In this document: positions 1-8,842 of the stretch, piece by piece | Position numbering within the stretch: position 1 is the first letter of the stretch | How the letters are laid out: every line of letters begins with the position of its first letter | Assembly: GCF_001642475.1 (NCBI RefSeq) | Contig: NW_019174040.1 | Location: forward strand, 41,363-105,362 | Length of the DNA: 64,000 nucleotides | Origin: Fonsecaea monophora | Taxonomy: Eukaryota > Ascomycota > Eurotiomycetes > Chaetothyriales > Herpotrichiellaceae | Direction of reading: 5' to 3' | Position numbers and translations under genes: made by a program | Notes under the pieces: model-generated | What the model saw: only the letters and a program-made list of their open reading frames with translations | Told to the model about the DNA's origin: nothing | Databases searched by the model: none

Positions 1-1018
1 GGATGCCATACTATGCAAATCTACCAATTCTACGAGCTCTGAAGAAAGTATACATACAGGTGGATGGTGTTCTTTGTTCCCTATAAAACCTCCAGCGTCA
101 CCACCACCCAGAGTTTCGACACCGCCAGGGATACCTTCATTCGGCACCGAGCAGGCGACATTCCTGCGCTTGGTACAGCAGCAGCCGTCAAGCAGACTTT
201 CATTTTGGAATCGCATTTGGAGACGCAGTGTGGACGGCAGCGATGAGCAAACCGTGACAAGCCTCAACTCTGAAGGTTCCCCAAGGATGTCGGCACAGAA
301 CCCGTCTAGTGGTCCTTCAAATTCGGTCGAACTCTTTGAGCGAACTCTGGCTGCAATAGGGATGGCGACCATTGTGGACCCTTCGCGCACAGGTGCTTCC
401 TATTCTCGGGCTTCCCTGCCTCGTGGAGTTTACAAGGCCAATATCCCCGGACCACTTGCTCGAGCTGATGATGGTACATTGGTGCGAGGGAGATTCGGAC
501 CTCGCGCCAGCGGGCATGGCGTCGGTTCTCGCAATCTTGATTCGCACCCCCTGGGTCGATTGAGAGAATCAAGCGCGATTCAACAGGCGATGAGGGAGAT
601 CGACAAAGCGTGCGAAAGGACCAATCTTGAAAACGCCATGCTTCAGAGCGGATCCGGACTATCACATACTGTGCCAGGACAAGGATGGGCCAGCGATGAA
701 TCGCAGATTCCGCCTATGCAACTTCATCCGACCAGTGAAACAGAATTCGGCCCTCCATTTACCTCTCCAAACCTGAGAGGTAACTCGACGTACCATTCAG
801 GATGCGCTCATAATCCCATGCACCTAGAACGTCCGATGCTTTCTCTTCTCAGCATTGACAGTGCGTCTGGTGTCCCGCCGAATGCGAGTGTTATCGCAGT
901 CCACAAGAGGAATTGGACAAGTGGGAAGAAGCAAAGGTGCATGCAAGCGCTGAGACACTTGTGGCATGTGATGAAACACTGCTGGACACGCTTTTGGCGG
1001 GCTCTCTCTGTAAAGTGA
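1..1018 (+). CDS. 3' part of an unrecognised protein-coding gene
   Basis: A reading frame enters from the left edge with no stop (codons start at base 2) and ends at the TGA at 1016-1018. The gene therefore starts outside the window, and the ATG at 74 is probably internal. The visible ~338 residues are rich in Ser, Pro, Gly and Arg, look mostly disordered, and show no domain I recognise. The C-terminal 40 residues are basic and aromatic (several Trp, Lys, Arg and His), which could be a membrane-proximal or nucleic-acid-binding tail. An acceptor-like CAG at 58-60 could mark an exon start, but the frame is open on both sides of it, so it need not be used. The gene is convergent with SLU7, 324 bases away. 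Coding is supported by length and codon pattern only. Confidence 0.55.
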   Translation, partial: DAILCKSTNSTSSEESIHTGGWCSLFPIKPPASPPPRVSTPPGIPSFGTEQATFLRLVQQQPSSRLSFWNRIWRRSVDGSDEQTVTSLNSEGSPRMSAQNPSSGPSNSVELFERTLAAIGMATIVDPSRTGASYSRASLPRGVYKANIPGPLARADDGTLVRGRFGPRASGHGVGSRNLDSHPLGRLRESSAIQQAMREIDKACERTNLENAMLQSGSGLSHTVPGQGWASDESQIPPMQLHPTSETEFGPPFTSPNLRGNSTYHSGCAHNPMHLERPMLSLLSIDSASGVPPNASVIAVHKRNWTSGKKQRCMQALRHLWHVMKHCWTRFWRALSVK

Positions 1019-1342
1019 TGTTGCGTCCTCTAGGTAGCTCAGCTGGCTGGTTCTTTAGTAGGGGGTTATGGCAGAGGTGGAACAGATGTCTATCTATGAG
1101 CGTAGAAGAGAATAGGATGAGCATTCATATGATGTATCCATTCAATAGGTTTATCTGTTCGTCACTGCCTTGCTTGCTTTTGTTTGCCTGTAAGCCAGTT
1201 CCGAAGATATAAACATCCACCATCCCCTTTTGCAGCGCCGGCCAACAAGAATCGCTTGAACGCTAGGAGATTGAAAGATGTGTGGAATTATTCGTATAGT
1301 TGTTGCCCTCGGCAGTATCTCTTTGGTGTGATTTATCTCATC
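1019..1342. other. Convergent 3' intergenic region
   Basis: Lies between the end of the left-edge gene and the end of SLU7. It should carry both 3' UTRs. Apart from the pentanucleotide repeat at its right border I see nothing in it. Confidence 0.5.
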
Positions 1343-1355
1343 TCATCTCATCTCA
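1336..1355. repeat. (TCTCA)n microsatellite spanning the SLU7 stop codon
   Basis: About four head-to-tail TCTCA units. On the minus strand they read GAGATGAGATGA..., which supplies the last codons of SLU7 (Glu-Met-Arg) and its TGA stop. Length changes here would alter the extreme C-terminus of that protein. Confidence 0.8.
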
Positions 1356-2938
1356 ATCAACTCGTCCGTGCCCAGGAGTTTCGCCATGGGATCGTCGGCG
1401 GCCATGCGGTTGCGTTTGTACGACTCCAGTTCCTCCTCGGAGATGCCGGACTGGAGTTCTTGCAGGGTGCGTTTTTTGGTGGTCGTGGTGGTGGTGTGCT
1501 CGGGCGCTGATGCTGGCGGATCAGCATCGTGACGACCTCGCGTGGTGTCTTCTTCCCCGGTTTGCGCAGGGTGGGGTGATTGGTTCTTGTCGCTCTGGAC
1601 CGGGTCTGTTCTGGTGGTGGTAGTGGTGGCCGTGCCTGCTCTCTGCTCGGCGCTCGCGTTGGCGTCCTTGTCAGTGCCATCGCCATTTTCAATCTGCAAG
1701 AGCGACTGGCCCGTCCTCATTCCTTCGCTCGCTTCCCACGCTCGCAGGCCCTCTTCGCCCGTGCAATAGCTGTTTTTCACCGTCGAGTGACAGCACGCGT
1801 AACCCCACTTGAAGTCCTTCCACCACGATCCCCATACCGACGTGTGGTTGTTCTGGAAGATGTCCTCCGGGTATTTTGAGCGCGCGACCGCGCGTTCCGA
1901 GCCCTTGATGTGTCCCGATTCGTCGTACTCGACGTATCGTTCGTTGGCGACGACATTGAGGTGTTTGATTCGTTTCGATGGGTGTCGTTGTTGCTCGCCG
2001 CTCTCGGTCAGGAGATATTCATCCCCCCCGTATTTCTCGAGCAGAGCTTTCCGGGCCGCTGCTTTCTTTTCTGCCGCCTCCTGTGTTTGTTTCTTGCGCA
2101 AGAACTCGCCCTCTGTCGGGTTGGCTTGTAAGTGGAGTTTCTTCGTCTGCGATGAGGTCGTGTTGTGTTCTTGTGTCTCCCACGCGTAGCGTTGCGCCCG
2201 CTCGAATTCCGAGGCGTCGTCGTTCGTGGCTGCTGGGCGGATGAACCCTTCGTCTGCATCGGCATCGTCTGTTACCTGCGCAGCGGATTTGTCCATAGAG
2301 CGCGTCTTTGGATCGTAGCGCGCGGAGTCGAGGTCGAGGTTTTTCAAGTAGTTTGCGGTGTCTTCGCGCAGGCGGAGCTGGCGGGTTGAGGTCGGTTGAG
2401 AGCGACCCATGTCTGTTTCTTCGCCATACCGAGTGTCGGAGAGATCGGGGGTTCCCGAGTCGTTGCCGTCTTCTTTTTGACCTGCAGCTGCACGCTTGAT
2501 AGCTTCCAGCTCCTCATATTCCCTGACCACGGCGTTGTACTCTCGACTGTCGTACCCGTTCCAACGGTCTCTTTTGGCATCCCATCCTAATTGTACGTCC
2601 TCGACGACCTCGTCAGCTTGGATATCCTTGCCCGTCCACCTCGCGCCTTGTTTCCTTGGCCGGCTTAGACACTCTTTTGTCTTGTGCGTCATGGCGCCGC
2701 AATTCTCACAGGCGCCCTTGCGGAACTTCGTGGCCGCCGGGCCTTGCTTCTTGCCTCGGTCGTACCATTTTGCCTTGTCGAGGGTATCTTTGGGGGCGGA
2801 TTGTAATCGCTGATGCTCGAGGTAGTCGGCGTCTGAATGGGTGGTCTCGGCCCAGAACGGCCGCTTCGAGATAAAGGAGGGGATGTATTCGTTGCGAGTC
2901 TGGTCGGGGCCAGAGGGCTTTTTGTTCTGCTGCGCCAT
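1343..2938 (-). CDS. SLU7: Pre-mRNA-splicing factor SLU7
   Basis: Second-step splicing factor that helps choose the 3' splice site; it acts in the nuclear spliceosome. The call rests on the N-terminal signature with RPFWAE near residue 27 and the run ending WYDRGKKQGPAATKFRKGAC. A CCHC zinc knuckle of the form C-x2-C-x4-H-x4-C follows at residues 77-90. The rest is charged and Lys/Arg/Glu-rich, with the conserved block around YGGDEYL. I place the start at 2938, giving 531 residues without introns. The frame is open upstream for another ~100 codons (to 3241), but that extension is low-complexity and lies in the promoter shared with REV3. The C-terminus runs into a pentanucleotide repeat. Confidence 0.93.
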   Translation of the reverse strand: MAQQNKKPSGPDQTRNEYIPSFISKRPFWAETTHSDADYLEHQRLQSAPKDTLDKAKWYDRGKKQGPAATKFRKGACENCGAMTHKTKECLSRPRKQGARWTGKDIQADEVVEDVQLGWDAKRDRWNGYDSREYNAVVREYEELEAIKRAAAGQKEDGNDSGTPDLSDTRYGEETDMGRSQPTSTRQLRLREDTANYLKNLDLDSARYDPKTRSMDKSAAQVTDDADADEGFIRPAATNDDASEFERAQRYAWETQEHNTTSSQTKKLHLQANPTEGEFLRKKQTQEAAEKKAAARKALLEKYGGDEYLLTESGEQQRHPSKRIKHLNVVANERYVEYDESGHIKGSERAVARSKYPEDIFQNNHTSVWGSWWKDFKWGYACCHSTVKNSYCTGEEGLRAWEASEGMRTGQSLLQIENGDGTDKDANASAEQRAGTATTTTTRTDPVQSDKNQSPHPAQTGEEDTTRGRHDADPPASAPEHTTTTTTKKRTLQELQSGISEEELESYKRNRMAADDPMAKLLGTDELIEMR

Positions 2939-3301
2939 TCTCGCGGGGCAGAGAGACAGATGTTTAGGGTTCGTAGTAGACGCGACGTGAAGTCGAAGTT
3001 GACATTGACGTTGCGAAGTGTTTCGGAGCAAGAGGAAAGTTGCGAAGATTGAGGCGGGGGGACAAGAGGCGGAAAAAGTCAGAATGACAAGGCTGCATCG
3101 CAGCCTCGGCCTCTCCGCGCCGCCGCATGTCAATAGTCCCCCACTCTGTAAACATTGCATTCCTTCCACCCTCCTCAGTGAGACTTCTTTTGGATACGGA
3201 TGCCCATCATTATCATGCTCTGGGATCATATCGCTCACCACATAATACGCGACAAAGCAGCGTCAACATGAGAAAGACGCGTCGATTACCTCATTACTCT
3301 C
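2939..3301. promoter_or_regulatory. Divergent promoter SLU7 / REV3
   Basis: A 363-base gap between two head-to-head housekeeping genes, so both core promoters must lie here. I see no TATA box at a convincing distance. Confidence 0.6.
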
Positions 3302-6300
3302 ATGGACACCTTCCGAGTCCGCCTCAACTGCGTGGACCACTACCAAGCGGTCCCGATTGATGGCCTAGATCCTCCAGTACCTCTCGGTGTCGGCAGCGCG
3401 AGTCACAATGACAAACCTCGAATTTCGGTCATTCGCGTCTTTGGCGCCACCCCAACCGGGCAGAAGGTGTTGTTGCACATCCACGGGGCTCTGCAATATA
3501 CCTACATCGAGTACAGCGGCAGTCTGGTCCCCGACGATGTTGACGTGGCTATTCGTACCCTCCAGCTCTCTATTGATCACGCTCTGGCCGTGAGCTACCG
3601 CAAGAATATCTATGAAAGGAAGCATCGATATGTCGCACACATCTCCCTTGTGAAGGGGGTTCCATTCTATGGCTTCCATGTCGGTTACAAGTTCTACCTC
3701 AAGATATACTTGTTGAACCCGCTGCATATGACGAGGCTAGCCGACCTGTTGCGGGAAGGAGCCGTTATGAAGAGAGTGCTACAGCCATACGAGAGTCACA
3801 TGCAATACATAGCACAATGGATGTGCGACTATAACCTATACGGTTGTGGCTATATCGACTGCCAAAGAGTCAGGTTTCGCGCCCCGGTCCCCAGATACGC
3901 CGATCTGACCAACCCATTGCACCAATGGCACGATCTTTCCATTCCCTCCGACGCGATCTTCGACGATGGGCAACTGACCAAGCAGAGCCACTGTGCGCTC
4001 GAGGTGGATGTGCACGTCGAGGGCATTCTGAATCGCAACGACGTCCACGCTCGCACACTTCATCATGACTTCATTGAGCGCGTCCACCCCATTCCGGCAG
4101 ATGCCAAGCTGGTGCAAAGCATGGCCGGATTGTGGAAGGATGAGACTCGGCGCAGGAAGTTGAGGATGGGACTTAAGGACCCGAATAGCAGCCCCTTCCC
4201 TCCAGAGGTTCTGGTGTCAATGTCAGCGGATCCGAGAAACACGGCTGACGGAGGTTGGATTCACGAACACGAATTCCGTCAAAAAGCGGCCGAGCTTGCT
4301 GCTGAAGAGTTTGAAAAGAGTGACAGGCAAAACGTGTCTTTTGACACCTTTGTGAAATCCACATCCCTTGAAGACACTGTTCGCACAGCATTAGAAAGCG
4401 TCGACGATTTGTACCCTCACAGAATCCAATTGCTCCACCTGAGAAGTCTGAATGACGATTCGAATGGTAATAACCCCATGCAAGAGGATAACTCTCGACC
4501 TATCGTTGATCAAGCTCGATCGGAAAAGTTTGGGGACTCAACAGGCTCTGACGTGGATGGAGACAACTCGGAAGGAGATTCTTCTGTCCGGTCACCACAA
4601 ACAAATGCTCACAACGACATCAAACCCAGGGCTGCCGACAAGCAAGTCTCAAGTCCGATCAGCTCCTCCGAATACGAAAAGTACGGCATTCGTCCTGCGG
4701 GTGATGCGCAACACTTTGACGAAGACGCATTTGAAGTACCACAAGAATATCTGATCGATCGAGCTGGAGGTACAAATGGCACCAAGAGAGCACGCTTCGG
4801 AGAGGTACCAACATTCCAACCGAGGAAGAAACACAAACACTTGGTTGATGGTGAGAATATTTTGCCCGATGTGGGATTCTGGGAGTCGGATGAGGACCCA
4901 GACTTCTCGAACGAGATCAGTGATTCTGAGCCAGGTGCGGAACCGACAGAGGAAGAGATGCGAAATATCCCCTTGCCTCAGGCTACCATCGACCGCGTGT
5001 CACTCGCAGGCCCGCACCGCACATCAAAGAACGCGGCTGTGGATGGGCCAATCTCTGGAAGCCTCTCGCGGCGCTCGATACTGTCTTTTCCCACGGTGAA
5101 AGATCCCACGGATCCTGCTACTATACTTCGGCTTAGCCAGAAGAGCACTGCTTCGCAAAACTCCTCAAAGGCGTCTACGGGTGAACCTTCAATCTCCCCT
5201 GCGACGCTGAAGACGCCTGCAAAGTCCATATTCACCGACTCAGAACAGACCCCCTTGCCGCCCGCCGTAGGTGCAGGTATCGGGTCATCTGGGTTACTCA
5301 ATATCAAACTCCAAGGTTTTCCAAAATGGCAGGCAGGGAACAGTGTGCACTTGTACAAACCTCGCCCGCCAAGTTTCAAACAGATAGCATCAACTATGTG
5401 GGAGAATGGTCTGCCTGATGTAATTTATCAGGAAGCATACTACAGTCAGGAGGAAGACGTCCCTGGCCAATCCAGGGAATATGCTGGTCGCGAATTCAAG
5501 CTCGAGAGTGCAACGGTGCCCTATCTACCAGACTTTGATGCTTCCGGAAAGTCCGCCGCAACATTCGGCCGGAAGCCTCCTTCGTTACTGGATTTTGCTG
5601 CTGAGAGAATTCGCGACAATCAGAGACGCAAAAGATGCACTATTTCTGAATGGGTTATTGCAGCGACTCCGCCTCGAAATCTCGACGTTCTCTCCTGGCT
5701 GCAAGAAGAAACGCAGGCACATATTGACAACAACGGGTCTAATAAACTTCGGACGCGTGGTGCCGCTCTTTCGCAGATCGATGGTCCAACGCAGAAGAAT
5801 GATCATGGCTTCAAATATTCTCAGAAGCAGCCCAGTACGAGCGTTCAGCATGAGACACAGTATATGAATGTGATGAGCGTGGAGGTCCACGTCAACACTC
5901 GAGGTGCTCTGGCTCCAAATCCTGATGAAGATGCCATTGCTTGTATATTCTGGTGTGCGCAGACTGATGACGACGATGATGGTATTGACAACGATGCAAG
6001 AACGGATGGGCTCCACGTCGGAATCCTTGCTGTTGCTGATGATAAGCAGGCTGCGGAAAGAATTGCCCGCAACGTCCCCTATCACGTTGAGGAAGAGCCT
6101 ACTGAATTGGATCTTCTTACGAGATTTGTCGACATTGTGAGGCACTATGATCCCGATGTTCTCACAGGCTATGAGGTGCACAATAGCTCCTGGGGTTATC
6201 TCATTGAGCGTGCGCGTGTCAAGTACGATCTGAACTATTGCGATGAGCTGTCCAGGATGAAATCCCAATCTCACGGACGGTTTGGCAAGGAAGACGACCG

Positions 6301-8407
6301 CTGGGGTTTCAACCACACTTCGACAGTTCGTGTCACGGGTCGACATACAATCAATATCTGGCGGGCCATGCGCGGCGAATTGAACTTGCTTGGCTACACT
6401 ATGGAGAACGTTGTGTACCACTTGCTACATCAACGAATACCTCACTACAGCTTTGCTGATTTGACGAGGTGGTACAACAGCAAGAATCCTCGCGACCAGG
6501 CAAAAGTCATCGAGTACTTCATATCGAGGACAAAGCTCGACATTGAACTTCTCGAAGCCAATGAGCTGATCCCGAGAACAAGCGAACAGGCCCGACTGCT
6601 GGGGGTCGATTGGTTTTCAGTCATTTCCCGTGGTTCACAATTCAAGGTAGAGTCTTTGATGTTTCGCATAGCGAAACCGGAGAACTTCATCTTGGTCTCA
6701 CCCAGTCGCAGGCAAGTCGGGGGTCAGAATGCATTGGAGTGCTTACCGCTGGTAATGGAGCCTCAAAGTGATTTCTATACCAGCCCACTGCTGGTTCTCG
6801 ACTTCCAGTCCCTTTACCCCAGCGTCATGATAGCCTACAACTACTGCTACTCGACTTTCCTCGGCCGAGTCGTCGGCTGGCGAGGCGCGAACAAAATGGG
6901 ATTCACAAATTATCGCCGGGAACCCAGATTACTAGAGCTACTCAAGGATCATATCAATATCGCACCGAACGGGATCATGTATGCGAAACCTGAAATTCGA
7001 AAGTCCCTGCTGGCAAAGATGTTGAGTGAAATTCTCGAGACCCGCGTCATGGTCAAGAGTGGAATGAAAGTCGACAAGGATGACAAGACACTGCAGAGGT
7101 TGTTGAATAACAGGCAACTTGCCCTCAAGCTTATCGCCAACGTCACCTACGGCTATACCTCAGCGTCGTTTTCCGGAAGGATGCCGTGCTCAGAGATTGC
7201 GGACAGCATTGTACAGACTGGCCGCGAAACGCTCGAGAAGGCAATTGCTCTGATCCACTCGGTCGAGCGTTGGGGAGCGGAAGTGGTCTACGGCGATACT
7301 GACAGTCTCTTTGTCTACCTCAAAGGCCGAACAAGAGAGCAAGCCTTTGACATTGGTGAAGAAATTGCCGACACAATCACGAAGATGAATCCTCGACCGG
7401 TCAAGTTGAAGTTCGAAAAAGTCTATCATCCGTGCGTTCTACTTGCGAAGAAAAGATACGTGGGGTTCAAGTACGAAAATCGCAACCAGACTGTACCAGA
7501 CTTTGATGCCAAAGGAATCGAAACTGTGCGTCGAGACGGCACTCCAGCCGAGCAGAAGATCGAGGAGACGGCACTAAAGCTCCTGTTCCGCACCTCTGAC
7601 CTGAGTCAGGTCAAAGCTTTTTTCCAGTCTCAATGCGCCAAAATCATGCAAGGCCGGATTTCCATCCAGGACTTTTGTTTCGCTCGAGAAGTCAAGCTTG
7701 GGACTTACAGTGACAAACAACCTCCACCTCCTGGTGCACTTATCAGCGCTCGAAAAATGGTAGAGGATCCGAGGCTGGAACCGCAATATGGCGAGCGAGT
7801 ACCCTATGTGGTTGTTACAGGCGGACCAGGCGCCAGGTTGATCGATCGTTGTGTAGCGCCAGAAGTCTTACTCAATGACGCGCACTCGGAGCTCGACGCG
7901 GAGTATTACATTTCCAAGAACATCATCCCACCCCTTGAACGCATCTTCAATCTGGTGGGGGCAAATGTCCGCCAATGGTACGACGAAATGCCAAAATACC
8001 AGCGTATCAGGAGAGTAGACGGTGGGCTTGGTACAGAAGGTAAAAACAGTGCGAGGGCTCAAAAGACCATGGAGTCATACATGAGATCGTCGACATGTCT
8101 TGTTTGTCGCGATCGACTGGACACTCCGGCTCCGCTGTGTGACAAGTGCTCTCAGCAGTCTCCGCAGACTATGCTAGCACTCCGGTCGAGGCTGATGAAA
8201 GTTGAGAGAAAAGCGGCACAACTCGCCAAGGTATGCCGTTCTTGCTCGGGATTTGGTTGGAGTGAAGAGATACGGTGTGATAGCAAGGACTGTCCTGTCT
8301 TCTATTCAAGGACGAGACAGAAGACTGCTCTTGCGAACGAGGAAGCCCAGATTCTCCCTGTTTTGGAAACTCTGGAGAAGGGCACGGATGGACGAATAGA
8401 TTGGTGA
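3302..8407 (+). CDS. REV3: DNA polymerase zeta catalytic subunit
   Basis: Family B polymerase for error-prone translesion synthesis, nuclear, working with REV7 and Pol31/Pol32. 1701 residues, one exon. The N-terminal family-B domain starts within the first 40 residues (RVFGATPTGQKVLLHIHG). A long acidic, disordered linker spans roughly 330-740. In the exonuclease-like region (~859) the usual DxE metal ligands are missing (VHVNTRG), as expected for a polymerase without proofreading. Palm motif A is DFQSLYPSVM near 1165 and motif C is YGDTDS near 1330. Two C-terminal Cys clusters follow: CLVCRDRL...CDKC near 1598, then CRSC...CDSKDC, which in this family hold zinc and an Fe-S cluster. The length is ordinary for filamentous fungi, and the promoter is shared with SLU7. 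Confidence 0.96.
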   Translation: MDTFRVRLNCVDHYQAVPIDGLDPPVPLGVGSASHNDKPRISVIRVFGATPTGQKVLLHIHGALQYTYIEYSGSLVPDDVDVAIRTLQLSIDHALAVSYRKNIYERKHRYVAHISLVKGVPFYGFHVGYKFYLKIYLLNPLHMTRLADLLREGAVMKRVLQPYESHMQYIAQWMCDYNLYGCGYIDCQRVRFRAPVPRYADLTNPLHQWHDLSIPSDAIFDDGQLTKQSHCALEVDVHVEGILNRNDVHARTLHHDFIERVHPIPADAKLVQSMAGLWKDETRRRKLRMGLKDPNSSPFPPEVLVSMSADPRNTADGGWIHEHEFRQKAAELAAEEFEKSDRQNVSFDTFVKSTSLEDTVRTALESVDDLYPHRIQLLHLRSLNDDSNGNNPMQEDNSRPIVDQARSEKFGDSTGSDVDGDNSEGDSSVRSPQTNAHNDIKPRAADKQVSSPISSSEYEKYGIRPAGDAQHFDEDAFEVPQEYLIDRAGGTNGTKRARFGEVPTFQPRKKHKHLVDGENILPDVGFWESDEDPDFSNEISDSEPGAEPTEEEMRNIPLPQATIDRVSLAGPHRTSKNAAVDGPISGSLSRRSILSFPTVKDPTDPATILRLSQKSTASQNSSKASTGEPSISPATLKTPAKSIFTDSEQTPLPPAVGAGIGSSGLLNIKLQGFPKWQAGNSVHLYKPRPPSFKQIASTMWENGLPDVIYQEAYYSQEEDVPGQSREYAGREFKLESATVPYLPDFDASGKSAATFGRKPPSLLDFAAERIRDNQRRKRCTISEWVIAATPPRNLDVLSWLQEETQAHIDNNGSNKLRTRGAALSQIDGPTQKNDHGFKYSQKQPSTSVQHETQYMNVMSVEVHVNTRGALAPNPDEDAIACIFWCAQTDDDDDGIDNDARTDGLHVGILAVADDKQAAERIARNVPYHVEEEPTELDLLTRFVDIVRHYDPDVLTGYEVHNSSWGYLIERARVKYDLNYCDELSRMKSQSHGRFGKEDDRWGFNHTSTVRVTGRHTINIWRAMRGELNLLGYTMENVVYHLLHQRIPHYSFADLTRWYNSKNPRDQAKVIEYFISRTKLDIELLEANELIPRTSEQARLLGVDWFSVISRGSQFKVESLMFRIAKPENFILVSPSRRQVGGQNALECLPLVMEPQSDFYTSPLLVLDFQSLYPSVMIAYNYCYSTFLGRVVGWRGANKMGFTNYRREPRLLELLKDHINIAPNGIMYAKPEIRKSLLAKMLSEILETRVMVKSGMKVDKDDKTLQRLLNNRQLALKLIANVTYGYTSASFSGRMPCSEIADSIVQTGRETLEKAIALIHSVERWGAEVVYGDTDSLFVYLKGRTREQAFDIGEEIADTITKMNPRPVKLKFEKVYHPCVLLAKKRYVGFKYENRNQTVPDFDAKGIETVRRDGTPAEQKIEETALKLLFRTSDLSQVKAFFQSQCAKIMQGRISIQDFCFAREVKLGTYSDKQPPPPGALISARKMVEDPRLEPQYGERVPYVVVTGGPGARLIDRCVAPEVLLNDAHSELDAEYYISKNIIPPLERIFNLVGANVRQWYDEMPKYQRIRRVDGGLGTEGKNSARAQKTMESYMRSSTCLVCRDRLDTPAPLCDKCSQQSPQTMLALRSRLMKVERKAAQLAKVCRSCSGFGWSEEIRCDSKDCPVFYSRTRQKTALANEEAQILPVLETLEKGTDGRIDW

Positions 8408-8842
8408 TGTACTGCATTCATTGATGAGGCGAGGCATTGGTTGGTCTTGGATAGCATAGCATGGGTACAGGATTATGGATAACGAGGGGCAGGGACAGAG
8501 ACAGGTGCATGAGATACCCCATCGGTTTGTTGAGGCCACAGGATACGACATGGAAATAATGGATATGTATATTATGTATGATCAGGGGCTGTTTCAGTCC
8601 TTTCAAAGTATCAACAACATCTGCCCAAAAGTGTCTCAGTGTCGCACCGAATACGTACTAGCGCCTTGGCATGTTTGGCACTCTTCTCTACCTTCTCGAC
8701 TTCATTCTTCATCACCTTCACAACGATTTGCACACATCATCAGACTGGCATGAGACCAGGAGATACCATTTAACGAGCCTCACCAGCTGCTAGGAATGCT
8801 TCTCGCGCCTCCAGCATCTCAATCTTCGTTACGATCGGAAGC
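8408..8842. other. Intergenic, REV3 3' end to a Zn2Cys6 regulator
   Basis: 435 bases holding the REV3 3' UTR and the promoter of the downstream same-strand gene. No other feature seen. Confidence 0.5.

Noticed and set aside
5585..6421. A 278-codon minus-strand frame within REV3
   Set aside because: It is antisense to a conserved family-B polymerase region and has no features of its own.
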